From positions 466,960 through 530,959 of the forward strand of contig JAAGOF010000243.1 of the NCBI GenBank assembly GCA_010645155.1: a DNA stretch of 64,000 nt. The letters run 5' to 3'. A program made the translations under genes and the position numbers. This stretch comes from Tigriopus japonicus (taxonomy: Eukaryota; Arthropoda; Copepoda; Harpacticoida; Harpacticidae). The notes beneath the pieces were generated by a model. The model did no database searches. It saw only the letters and a list, made by a program, of their open reading frames with translations, and was not told where the DNA came from. Positions 10,178 through 21,001 of the stretch are shown one piece after another (the first letter of the stretch is position 1; every line of letters begins with the position of its first letter).

Positions 10178-13100
10178 TTATTTTTTCTTAGCTTTGACCT
10201 TTTGTAGATGGGGTGCGGAAAGCTTGACTTTTCCAGGAAGGTTTCTGGCTAGATCCTGATCTTTGACACTTTTCAACAGATCCTTATCCCTTTGGCTCGT
10301 GCCTCGATCGCCAAGAAACATCATCAAGGCCGTTTTGGTGGCCTTCCCACGCTTTCCAGTACCCGGGGTGATCTTCACCTTGAACTTATAGTTGGCCATG
10401 GTGTTATAAGGGGCCACTACCGGGACAGCAAACAACAGCTCATCTTCGGCTACGGGAATTCCTGAAGAAGACATCAAATTATGATTTACATGCTACTTAA
10501 AGTTTCGTTCACAAAATGATTCATACCTGTGAGCGAATCTAGCATGTCTAGTTCAGCATTCACGTTGGGAAGATCTTCCTCCACATCAGGTTCTCCCACT
10601 TGACTTTGATTGTCGGCGTGAACTTTGGGTGGTCTCGTTTTAGTCACGGGCATCTTCTTGTTTTCTTCTCCTTGAGGCTTCTTGGCATTGTTTTTCTTAT
10701 CCTTTTTCCGCTCTCTCTGGGATCCTTGTAGGATCTTCATCTTGAGCTCTCTTTCTTCTTCCTCTTGATCCTTGTATTTTTCTTTCAACTTCTTCATCTT
10801 TCCCTTCTTTCCACGTTTGGGCTGACCATTTTTGTTTGTGTCTTCATTGTTCTCTTGGTCCGTTTCTTGAGCTTTCACCTGTGATTTCTGGTTAGCCTTG
10901 ACCTTTTTCTGTTTTCGTCGAGGAGCAGCACTAAAAATCACTTGTTGACTTTCAGCCACTTCATCCTCTTCCTTGCTCTCTCCAGGAGCTCGAGCTTTTA
11001 CCTCAATATCGCCTCCACGTGAGAGTTTGATATCAATGGCAGTATCAGGGAAAGCACTGACATCCTCATCACTCTCTGCATTTTCCTCTTTCACATTACC
11101 CGACTTTTCTTCATCTTCTTCGTCTTCACTTCCCGTGTTTTCTTCTTTGACATCTTCTAACTTTTCTTTCTTCTCCTCTTTGTCAATTTCCTCATCACTT
11201 GATTTCCCTTCATCCAAGTTGATTTCAACCTCAGCTAGACTATCCGTTACATCTTCAGTAGCATCTTCTGTAATGGGAAGCAAATCATCCTGAACTCGAA
11301 CTTTCCTCTCATCTTTGTGTCTCGCAATAGAGTCATCTTCTAACTTGAACATGAATCCAAACCCAAGGACCAAAAAAGAAGGGGGCAAAAAGTTCTTCTT
11401 GCCCCTGATCATGAAACTACCCGCTGTCAAGTATTCTCCAGATGGGGCCGTTTTGGACACCTGGGAGCTTTCAACCCACCAAGCTGAGGTCACGACTTTG
11501 TTCTCCCAAGCCGCTGAATAACAAGAGGCCATCTGACCGGCTTCATTGAGGGTCTTGGGTGGGACTGGTTGACCAGTGGGATTCTTGATCACCACACTGC
11601 TTGCTCCATGAAGGTCAGCGTGAACATAAACATCGCCTGGCCTCATGTAGCGTTTCACTATCAACTCGTTTTGTTGCATGTCTCGACCAGCAATCACTAG
11701 GTAGTTTTCTGAGCTTATGAACCAGAAGAACTTTTCAAACCAGAACACTTTTCGAGCCTTATTGATGTTAGTAATGGCGGCCACTTCTTTTAGGGTCTGT
11801 TTGGTCTTCCGCTCAGCCGATTTCATGGCCACTTCATGAGATTGAAGGGTTTTCTGCTGCTTGTGCGCTGCAGACTTCTTTTGAGTGTAATATTTGCGGG
11901 CATTCGCTTGAGCACTTAAGTCGATATCAATGTCAATCACGAGTTCTTTGGGACTGAGGGAGATCTCTCCATTTTCATTTTCGTCGTCGTCACTGTCATC
12001 TAGATAAGCATATGGGTCTGTGAGCAACATTGAAAAGTGATTGGTCTCCAATTTGAGGCTTTTGATTCGGGATGCAACCGGATCGCCATTTTCCGTAGCT
12101 TCTTTGACCAATTCTTGAATTTCCGGCCAATCAATTTGATTCGCCAAAGCTGACCGGATCACCATGAGGGCATTGTCCACCAAAGCTTCATTGAACTCGA
12201 TTAATTCAGCTTTGCGTCGATCATAGATTTGTTCTTGTTCTAGCTTCTCCAGTCGCATATCATGGTCCTTCTGGACATTCTCAAGTTTCTTCAGGGCCTG
12301 TTTCTCCAAATTCACCGCTTTCATTTCAATCTTCTGACTCTCCATCTTGCTATAGAACTCATCAACAGCTCGATCAAATGAATCAAAGCTGATCACGGGC
12401 TTATCTTCAAACTGTCGGAAGGCATAGGGATGGAAATCCACATAAGTCAGAAAATCCTCTTCTCCGCCATCAGCGCGAGGTCGGATATCTTTTTTCTGCA
12501 CTATGTAGCCTCGCTTAGGCTCTTGCGCTACAAAAGCGCCCGCCTTTTCAAACACTTCCAATACAATGGGATCATGCTTTTCGGCTTGCCAATCGCGCAT
12601 CTTGAGCGTGCCGGTCAAACCGGCGCCCAGCAATAAGTGTTCAAGCAACGCCGGCCCAAATTCAAACATGGGGTTGGCGACTTTTTTCAGCGTATCCGCG
12701 GGTTTAGCGCTAGCCCGCGCTGCTTGCCAGCGCTCTAAGGTCAGCGGCTCAAAATTTTGTCGCGCTAATTCCACTGGATAGGTTTGTCGGACCAGGAATT
12801 TTTCTTCACCTTGCACACGTGGGCGAAGAATGTTTAGAATATTGTATTGATAGTCCGTCAAAACCAAATTGCCTCGATCATATAGCTCCAAAATGACATG
12901 ATAAGCCGCTTCTTCGCTTCCAAATTGCAAATCAATGACCCGATCCACGCCCAATTGTTGAATGGAGGCCAGTCTTTTGTTGTTGATATGTTTGCGTAGT
13001 TTCATGGCGAAGGCCGAAGGTGCGGCGCTTTTGGGCCATTCAAAGGCCGTGGTGTGGATACGTGAACCGGATTCGAGAAGAATCACGCTTTTCATGTCGG

Positions 13101-13230
13101 GTTGACCGTGAAGACGGAGCAAATAGGACTTGTGATCCATGTCATAGACCTGTTGGACTCGAAGGCCAATCAAGGCCTTGAGCTCGTCCAACTCGGCCAT
13201 CAAGTCCAACGTGGTGAAACGGGTCTTCAT
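10178..13230 (-). CDS. NEMF: Nuclear export mediator factor NEMF / Rqc2 (Caliban) homologue
   Basis: There are two exons, 13230-10527 and 10461-10178, joined across a 65-bp GT-AG intron in matching phase; the product is 995 residues (human NEMF is about 1,076). NEMF binds 60S subunits carrying stalled peptidyl-tRNA, recruits Listerin and directs C-terminal tailing of the nascent chain in ribosome quality control. The NFACT-N region covers about residues 1-230, a coiled-coil follows (about 300-360), then NFACT-R (about 500-620), an acidic and basic low-complexity stretch (about 640-890), and the conserved C-terminal domain (about 905-995). Asp9, Asp96 and Arg97 are present; they correspond to the yeast Rqc2 residues needed for tRNA binding and tailing. 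The start matches the family N-terminus (MKTRF-type). The gene is divergent from GPATCH3 and convergent with the channel-like gene. Confidence 0.97.
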
Positions 13231-14293
13231 GGTGAGCGGGCGGTCAAACAGGGGATGGATATGGACGATGTATCAAATAGTTTTTCACGTGAGGAGGATC
13301 GCTTGTTGAACAAGCATGAGATTTGAGGTTGTTGAAATGAATTCGTGGATGTTTGGCAAGGGTGACCAAAATCAACCGTGTTAATTTAAATTGAGTGCCC
13401 GACGCAAGATACAAAAGGCAGTAGTTATGAGTATTCCGTTTATTACCAGAACATTTGCGTTCTGGTTTTTATAGGGATAGGAAGGGCGTTGATCGTGCAT
13501 GGTTGGTTTTGCCATGGTTGTGGCTGCTTACGAAGCTAAAAAAACGGGCCAGTTCGTTACATGTCTCTTTGGATAAGCTTTGGAGATATTGGCTTGAATT
13601 GCAGAGTTGGTTTCCAGTTGCGATCATACAGAATGATTTTATAAATGTTGTCTTCAAGCTGGGTCACTAAAGTTTTTTCTAGCGAGAGTCTCGTGCAATT
13701 ATTTTTTGAGAAAAATGTCGAACGACCTTTTCGGTCGTAACACTGGTGGCCATTCTCATGAGAAAATATCATATATCGCAATTAAAGTGTAATGTAATTA
13801 CTTTAAGCACAAAGTAAGCCTTAAAAATGAAATGATACACAAAGTAAGTCAAAAAACGAGCCTTTTTATGTGTAATGTGGCAAATACATGACTGTTTTTC
13901 TCATGGACTAACATTTCCTGCCATCAATTCAGAGACAACAGTGCTCAAAAGCCTCAAATGCTCTTTCAGGGACGCCAGCTTAAAAAATAACCAACCATAT
14001 ATTTCCAGCCACATCCCAGTCATTCACGAGGTTTGCTTTTCTCTTTAGTTCCAGCAAACAAACACAATGACGATCTATGCATTGCTCTCAATCCGCATTT
14101 TTTAATTTTTTACTTGGCCAATGAAATAGAGAATAGTCTCACTTCTCAGAAACTAGCACCAATGTTTCTTGACCGTATTGAATTTGATTTTGCAAAAATT
14201 GGTAGCAACACTGAAATCCTTCTCATTTGTCAAAACAAAAACATAACGTTAACTCTCACTTGAGAGACTTGAATTCGGATCCTTCCAAACATT
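13231..14293. promoter_or_regulatory. Divergent intergenic region between NEMF and GPATCH3
   Basis: This 1,063-bp gap separates two divergently transcribed genes and should contain both promoters. No TATA box or other element can be assigned with confidence. The stretch around 13790-13870 contains short direct repeats (ACAAAGTAAG twice, GTGTAATGT twice). The open frames here look random. Confidence 0.45.
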
Positions 14294-15736
14294 ATGGATT
14301 ACTTACTCATTCGAAACATCCCAGCCGATTGGCACTCCTCCGACCTTCGATGGTTCTTCTCTGAATTCATTGAATCCCAAAGAATCGAGTGCTTCCACTT
14401 TCGTCATCGTCCCGAGGTCAAAACCGTGACAGCAACCTCTGCCACGCCCTCTCTTAATACTCCGCCCACTTCCACGGATACGCGTTGCTGTCTCATTAGG
14501 CTCTCGAGCTCCCATTCCAATGGATTCCTAGCTCGTTACCATCAAGTCCATTGGACAGACCGACAAGAGGTGGATTTGCTCACCAAATGTCTCATCCAGA
14601 GGGTCAAAGTCTTAGCTGATGGCCCTGACCAAGACAATAATGAAGAGGATTCCACTCGAAAACTTAAAGAAGCGGATCTCAAGAATATGCTGGAGTTGAA
14701 ACCCCCGCCATTGATGCCTCAGGGCAATGTGGGCACCCCAACCCAATTTTTCCTCAAAGCTATTCAAGAGTGTCGCCTGCCGGTCAAATTGATCAGCAAG
14801 CTCAAATTAGAGTTTCCTCGCGCTCGTCGGCGTCGGATATATGGTTCAGTTCCCATGGATTATGGACCAACACAGCGGCGCCCTGTCTATTTGAATAGAG
14901 CGCAGGCGGAGACGCAAGCTCGGGCTGGCCCTTCTGTTGAGCGCTTGGGCGCTGCTGAGTCAGGCTCAGATGACGACGATGACGCGTGCGAGGAGTGGGA
15001 GCGACATGAAGCGCTCCATAATGATGTAGCCGCGCGCCGCGTTGACCCTACTGACATTAGCCAACAGCCGGGTACAAAAGAGAGGTTGTTTGAAGAGGAA
15101 ATGGAGGTTACGTGGGACAAGGGTAGCTCAGGGTTAGTCTTTTATACTGACGCTCAGTATTGGAAAGCCCAGGAGGGGGATTTTGACGAGCAGACGACAG
15201 ACGATTGGGACGTGGACATGGAGATCTATTATGATGAAACAGCAGGGGATAAAGATGCACGTGACTCTGTGAGCATGCGAACGTCAACATTTTACCGTCA
15301 AGGCCGAGAGCTGCCAAGTGCTTTCAAAGGACAGAAAAGGCAAAGAAGCGGTAAAGTAGAGAGCCAGGATGACTTGGGAGGAAAAATTGGGAAATTTGAA
15401 AAGCACACTCGAGGCTTCGGACGGAAAATTATGGAAAAACATGGATGGAAAGACGGTCAAGGTCTAGGCTCGACATATATTGGGCTCACAGATGCTCTTG
15501 GCAATGAAGGTCAGACGGACAAGTCTGGATTAGGCTACGAGGGAGAGAGTATTTCACGATTTGTGGCCCCCAAGCCTAAAGGAAGAGAGAGGCAGTCGAT
15601 TCGCGACGTGATTATCTCGACCAAATATGACGCCCCTAACAAAGTGGACCCGTACGAACCTCTCATGCGAACTAGACCTCAAAACTATTTGTCTCATCGA
15701 GTAAAGAAAAATGCTTCAATTACTCATCCTTTGTAA
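14294..15736 (+). CDS. GPATCH3: G-patch domain-containing protein 3 homologue
   Basis: A single exon encodes 480 residues (human protein about 525). The N-terminus (1-40) matches the family, with the FHFRHRPE segment. The middle has the characteristic NVGTP stretch (145-149), an acidic block (224-231) followed by EEWERHEALH (233-242), and the SGLVFYTDAQ and DDWDVDM segments (279-309). The G-patch lies at about 371-418 and has the expected spaced glycines (GFGRKIMEKHGWKDGQGLG). In vertebrates GPATCH3 is a nuclear G-patch protein linked to transcription of eye-development genes and to innate signalling; G-patch domains typically bind DEAH helicases. The gene is intronless here. Its neighbour NEMF is divergent at 1.06 kb. 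Confidence 0.95.
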   Translation: MDYLLIRNIPADWHSSDLRWFFSEFIESQRIECFHFRHRPEVKTVTATSATPSLNTPPTSTDTRCCLIRLSSSHSNGFLARYHQVHWTDRQEVDLLTKCLIQRVKVLADGPDQDNNEEDSTRKLKEADLKNMLELKPPPLMPQGNVGTPTQFFLKAIQECRLPVKLISKLKLEFPRARRRRIYGSVPMDYGPTQRRPVYLNRAQAETQARAGPSVERLGAAESGSDDDDDACEEWERHEALHNDVAARRVDPTDISQQPGTKERLFEEEMEVTWDKGSSGLVFYTDAQYWKAQEGDFDEQTTDDWDVDMEIYYDETAGDKDARDSVSMRTSTFYRQGRELPSAFKGQKRQRSGKVESQDDLGGKIGKFEKHTRGFGRKIMEKHGWKDGQGLGSTYIGLTDALGNEGQTDKSGLGYEGESISRFVAPKPKGRERQSIRDVIISTKYDAPNKVDPYEPLMRTRPQNYLSHRVKKNASITHPL

Positions 15737-15958
15737 CATTGGTTATTGTTGTCCTTTTTGTTAATATTTCAATTATTTCCATGTTTTTTGTCTACCTTCA
15801 AATTAACACACAGCAAAATACATTCTGGATTAACGGTATTTCATTCATTTTTTTTGTTTATTCAATACCCTACATGTCAGATAACTCAAAGGGTTTCACG
15901 AAGTACTCTGCACGAGTTAACCTCTTCTAAATTGTTTCTTCATTGACGTTCAATCACA

Positions 15959-15964
15959 AATAAA
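15959..15964 (+). terminator. Polyadenylation signal of GPATCH3
   Basis: An AATAAA hexamer lies 223 bp after the stop codon in AT-rich DNA. The region 15737-16290 between GPATCH3 and the next, convergent gene shows no other feature. Confidence 0.5.
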
Positions 15965-16290
15965 TCACTCCAAAATGTCCGTTAGAACGTTGTGTTGCTT
16001 CACGGATTTATGTGAACCCTGCATGCACTTTGTTTCCTGATACAAAAAAAATCAATCGCAGTTTCATTTGAAATCGAAAGCTCTATTTGCATCACGCCCT
16101 TGATTGGAAACGGGACTTAGCGGCAATCTTAGCAAAACTCCTGGGGAGAGCAACTTTTTCTGCATTTCTTTTGACATTAGTTTTATATCTGGTTTGTAGA
16201 AGAGAAACTCCTGAATTTCCAATTTCCAATTACAACTCCAAACGTTCGATTTCCCCCTTCAGCTGATACTATTCCCACAAACTAGAGCGA

Positions 16291-18563
16291 TCATATGGTC
16301 ATAATGGTTCCATTCAACTTGTTCCCGCGAGAGTTCCTCTCAATCCACGATTGAACCTGAGGCAGATATTTTCCCAGACAAGCCTGATTGGCCTCAATTT
16401 TTCTGCCCATGACCTCTATGAACCTCTGTTCACTCTCACAAAATCCCACTTCCCACTCAAACAGATCTCGGTAGATGAGTTGTCGAAGACGGTGAAAAGA
16501 CGTGTCTCGACTCGAGTTCAAAACGATTTTTCGTAATAACTGAGCCTCAAAATCGCTTTCACTTAGATCACTGCCATCCAAGCTGTTCAAAACATTGGCA
16601 ATTAATTGATCCACTCCGTTGTCGGTTTCAATAGAGCCTAAAAACGGGGCTGAATTCAGTAAGGAGGACAGATCTCGATGAGCCGGAACCAAAACCGGCT
16701 CGACAATCGACCTCGGTTGTCGAGTAGTTGCTCTGGAAGATTGGGTTTGTATTGAGTTACTCTGCGCTTTCTGTCGCTTCTTGAGCTTTTTCTTTTGATT
16801 TTTCGACAGCTTCTTGTGCACTTCTGGATCATTACTCGTCACTTTGTCCTCACTAATCTGATGGAGATCATTGCTTGGAATTTGTCTTTGTTCCTCTTGT
16901 TTGTTCAAGGGCATCTCTTGGCACGACTTTGCAGCGGAACTTGTCGTTGTTATCGTCGCCACTTTGTTATGTTGGATAACGGCCGTTTTAGGTTGGGCAA
17001 ACTCCAAGAGAGCTTTTCTGATATTGGCATACTTTTCATTCACGATGTCCTTTACAATTTGAGACTGATCATATTCGTCAATTTTAACGAGTTCGTCACT
17101 TTTATGTTCCTCTTCTCCGTCACTTTCGTCAGCGGTCAGAAGGTTGAGTTGTCCTATTAGAAACGGTCCCTGATCGTCTCCTTCCTCTTTATTCTCATGG
17201 ACCTCGGTTCTGCTTTCAGCACGGTCATGCTTGGGTGCATCAATCTCTTTGACAGTGACCCAATCACCCTCTTCCTGATGGCTCTTGTCTTGCTCATCAT
17301 GGGGGTCAAATACATTCGTATGTCTTTGATTTGTCACATGTTCCGTGTCACAATTCTCGTTTGTTTCCAAACGATCTTGACGCGGGATGTCGCTTTGTTG
17401 TTCCTCTAAAGAGGGAAGGCTCTCTGTGGGACTTGGGATCGAACCTTCTAAATAACCAGAGTCCCACATTTTGGAGTCATCCTTGTCTAATGTGTTGAGT
17501 AGCTCTTGAATGTCTTGACTGGTCGGACCTGCAAATATATTTAGATGTAACTTTTTGCGTTGTTCAAGTTTTCTTTGCAAAAACGTTTTCAAATTTGCCA
17601 TGTTTTGTCCAGTCCAAGTTGTTGAGCCTTTCAACAAGCTTTCTTTGTAATTCAATACACTTTCAGTAATTTTTATGCCTCATTTTAGAACAACCTTTAC
17701 TACTGTAAAACGAGAGAAAAGGGCGGATTATTATTGCACTGATCCTGCAGGATGGCCAGCCTAAATGTGATTCGGGACTTTTTAGTTAATTTTCCCCATG
17801 ACCCATTAGTTTATGGCATCATATTGCTTTTTAATTTGTTTTTCCAGTTGATGTGAGCATTGATATTGAGGTTGTTCTGAACAAACTCCTGACAAATCAT
17901 TCACTTAAAAAACATCAAAGGCCCCTTTTTACCTGTCAAGAGAACCTCTCTTTTGGTTGGAATAACGATGGTCGAAGCATCGCCCATTTTCTTGATCTCT
18001 CGTCGCAATTCCTTCATTTCTCTCAATAGTCTTCGCCCTTCCCTCAGATTATCTGGACTGCCTTCCTTTTTAGGGCTCACTGATCCCAATGTTGAGATCT
18101 CTGAGACATCTGATCCAGCAATGGATATGTTATCCAACGACGGATGCCTCTCAATTGGAAAAGCAATGAGGTTCTTTTCCTTCTCCACATCATAATCGTC
18201 CCACAACAACGACTCTCCATCGCAAGAATCGACGGTTCCAAAGGAATTATGGCGTTGTCGCATCATATGATTGGGTATGGCCAATGTGGGTGTGGCCGGT
18301 GAGCAAGGAGGTTCGATGGGATGCTCTTCAGATTTGATTTGACTCTCCTTCATCAAGGAATGAAGGATCTTTTCGTCAAGTCTGACCCGTGATCGACCCA
18401 CTTTGCGGTGTTTGGGCTTCGAGGATCGGGATCTTGTGCCATATTTGTCCCTTGTTCCCACTTTGAATTCGAGCTTGTACTTTCCTTGATGTCTTTCCAA
18501 GCGCCATTCAGAGAATTTGGAAAGAAATACCAGAAGGTCTCTCAGAGATAATGGAGTCATCAT
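16291..18563 (-). CDS. Uncharacterised, mostly disordered 622-residue protein
   Basis: There are two exons, 18563-17933 and 17528-16291. The junction is GT-AG with matching phase (exon 1 ends in the first base of a Gly codon). I do not recognise the product. The N-terminal 50 residues look folded (LRDLLVFLSKFSEWRLERHQ), followed by a basic stretch with many Lys/Arg (about 40-65), a Ser-rich region with SP motifs, and a short charged coiled-coil (LLREMKELRREIKKM, about 179-193). The middle is acidic and Glu/Gln/Ser-rich, with a basic patch KKLSKNQKKKLKKRQKAQ. The C-terminal ~110 residues (from SLLNSAPFLG) again look helical and folded, with FEWEVGFCESEQRF. No TM segment or signal peptide is visible. 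The intron reads through in frame for 127 bp before the acceptor, so the shorter form is preferred only because the splice sites are good. The true start could be further upstream. Confidence 0.75.
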
Positions 18564-19249
18564 TTTCCAGCTTCAAAATGGGTGGATGTTCTTCGAGGCA
18601 ACACCAGAGAATTCACAAGAGACGTTTCGCAACGTCTAAAACAACACAAGTTAATGCTGAGGGCAAAGTAGCATCTTCGACAAAGCATGGACGACTCGAT
18701 TTGAGCGTATTGAGAGAAACTGAGAGGATGAGAGAAGTGAGCCTGGCTTTGCCCAAGCCCAAACTCTCAATGCATAACTGCTATGCATTTTTTACTTGTC
18801 TTTGTCCATCTGGAGAGTTGCCAGGGAATCCAGATTCATCTGATCTCACTTACCCGCATGTCATATGCTTTCGCCACTGAAGATGTTGATGAGCGATAAT
18901 TCGAGGTTGGGGTGAACTGCATCCGATGAAAGAGTCGCCAAGTAAAATTATATTTGGTTGCGATCTGAGGTGGCGGGGAAAAACTCATCTAAATGCTTTT
19001 CGAAAAGAATGCAAAAAGAGGTTAATATAATTATGACTTTTTTACGCAAAACAATTGACAATCGAACCATTTGATTCACACTTCTCCGTCCAGTTTATCA
19101 TTGTTGCTAGAAAGTTGTTTACAAATCACGAGTTTTTTTAACTATATAGAAAAACATTCCTATTTTTTCATAAATATTTACTGTTTTTGAAGTCCTTGGA
19201 GGGCATCTGAAGACCCACTAGCTTACAGGGATAGGCAGGTAAATTGGCA
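18564..19249. other. Intergenic, no gene supported
   Basis: This lies upstream of the uncharacterised minus-strand gene. The plus-strand frame at 18551-18880 overlaps the antisense of that gene's 5' end and has no domain or splice support. AT-rich DNA follows. Confidence 0.5.
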
Positions 19250-20300
19250 AAATGTTCCCTAGAAGATTAATGAAAGTAAATTTTGAAACGCTTTCTTATA
19301 TAGATGAGAGTTTTCTATGTGTACAAAGAAACAAACCAATTTTGGCCAAATTTTCATTTTTCAACGAAACATGTCGCAAGAAACTCGAAGAATTGCCATT
19401 GTGGAAAGGACCCAAGCGGGTCACAAGGCCATGGAGATCAAGACAACTTTCAGTTGTCCTAAAAGGATAGTTTACTGAGTCGATAACCATTGGATAATGT
19501 CAGACGAGTTTAGCCTTTTACAAGAAGCACTGGAATTATGGAGTGGGAGGCTAGCAATGAGAATAATGATTTCCGGTAAGAACAATTCAATCACGCTCTT
19601 CTGCATATGAGACTTAGCATGTGTTGACAAGAATACGTATTTCAATTTTCAGCTCAATCGAACGTCGGAGACAAAAGTTATGCTCTTTCAAAGCTCAGTA
19701 CAGATCCTACCGAGAATGAATGAACTAGCCCTTTTGTGGTAATCGTTTTACCACAAAAGGGCGAACTCATTCATTCTATGCTCTCTTCAGTACATAAGTT
19801 TGAGAAGGCATAACTTTTTACTCCGGCATTCGATTGAGCTGAAATTTGAAATACGTGTTCTTCTCAATGCAAGCCAGGTCTCATTTGCAGAAGAACGCAA
19901 ATGGTTCGTTTCTGCTGGAAATCATAATTCTCATTGCTAGCCTCGCACTCCCTGATTTCCGTGCTTCTTGCATCATATCACGCTTTTCAAGAACTCACAA
20001 GATTCTCAACCCGACCTTCCCAGCTGGCCTGATGGGGGTCCATAAAGGCCTCGCCAAGGATCCCTATGATTGTCCTTCTGAAAAAATAGATGTCAGGGAA
20101 GTCCTGGAGAAGGTTGTCATCCCCTTGATAGATACTGAGGATTGCATCAATAAATTGATCTTCCAACAAGATTCCGCACCCGCACACCAGGCAAAAGAGT
20201 CACCTTAATATGGCTCTGACTCTCCTGATTTGAATTCGCTTGATAGTTTTTTTTTAGTTAGGTTATTGGATTTTCAAATCATCGATGAAATCAACGAATA
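19250..20300 (+). pseudogene. Decayed Tc1/mariner-type transposase copy
   Basis: Transposase fragments can be read in two places. From 19500 the plus strand encodes SDEFSLLQEALELWSG, resembling the region of the first catalytic Asp. From about 19990 a frame ends LIFQQDSAPAHQAKESP, the region of the second Asp. It is followed after a stop (about 20207) by SDSPDLNSLD, the region of the third acidic residue. Between them lies the hairpin at 19521-19970, which duplicates the first segment in inverted orientation. Stops and frame changes show it cannot make a transposase. No terminal inverted repeats were found, so the ends are uncertain. Confidence 0.7.
19521..19970. repeat. Long near-perfect hairpin (222-bp arms, 5-nt loop)
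   Basis: The centre reads GCCCTTTTGTGGTAA, loop TCGTT (19743-19747), then TTACCACAAAAGGGC. Complementarity continues outward through AGCTCAATCGAA / TTCGATTGAGCT and ATGAGAATAATGATTTCC / GGAAATCATAATTCTCAT to CAAGAAGCAC (19521-19530) and GTGCTTCTTG (19961-19970). The arms contain transposase-derived sequence, so this is an inverted duplication inside a dead transposon. Its transcript would form a long double-stranded hairpin. Confidence 0.9.
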
Positions 20301-21001
20301 TTACGAAGAAGAAGGTATGTATAGCCCATCACACCAACATTGAGGGCCTCAAGATGTCCACAAGATCGCTTTTTTATCTTTCTTAAAAACTATTTTCAGT
20401 TTGTTCAAACTTATTTCTAGTTTGCTTAACCGGTTTAACCTATTATTGTCATATTTCGTCATTTTTTTTAAATGTGAGAGCATCACCTAATGAAGAAAGT
20501 TTGTAACATGATATCGTAACTTTAATGTACAGTACATTTTGTACACGACATCTAAAACAATGTTTGACAATCGCTTAACACATTATGATATGGCCCACTT
20601 ACATAGTTTTATTGAAAACAATACAAAAGAGTTTCAATCGTTTTTTTGTTCAAAGTTACATGGTCATGATAAAGAGATGTCACTAGAGAAAGACGCTTTC
20701 AATTGAAAATCTCTTTGTGTGTTCGTTAACGAACAAGCTGGGCATTGATAAAAGTATAATACAGACTCATGAGAGGAATGTTCATAAATTGGTGATGGCA
20801 GTAATTCATTTTCAAGTGGAGTTTGATCAGATTTCAAATGAATTTCCTTCAAGCTCCCAATTGATCGCTCCATAGATCGTATCTTTCCTTGGAATCTCGA
20901 TGAGACAGAAGCGCCCTTTGAGTGAAGACGAAGATGACTCCGCTTAGATTCCGGATCTCTCTCTATGTGAGGTGAATTTTTCAATTCAATCCACATTGGA
21001 C
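20301..21001. promoter_or_regulatory. Region upstream of the heme peroxidase
   Basis: About 700 bp of AT-rich DNA lies before the peroxidase start codon. It presumably holds the promoter and 5' UTR, but no specific element can be named. An in-frame ATG at 20972 would add ten residues before the signal peptide. Confidence 0.4.

Noticed and set aside
10973..11293. Ser-rich 106-residue plus-strand frame
   Set aside because: Exact antisense of the Glu/Asp/Lys-rich linker of NEMF; composition is a shadow effect.
18551..18880. 109-residue plus-strand frame
   Set aside because: Overlaps the antisense of the uncharacterised gene's first codons and has no domain, splice or start support.
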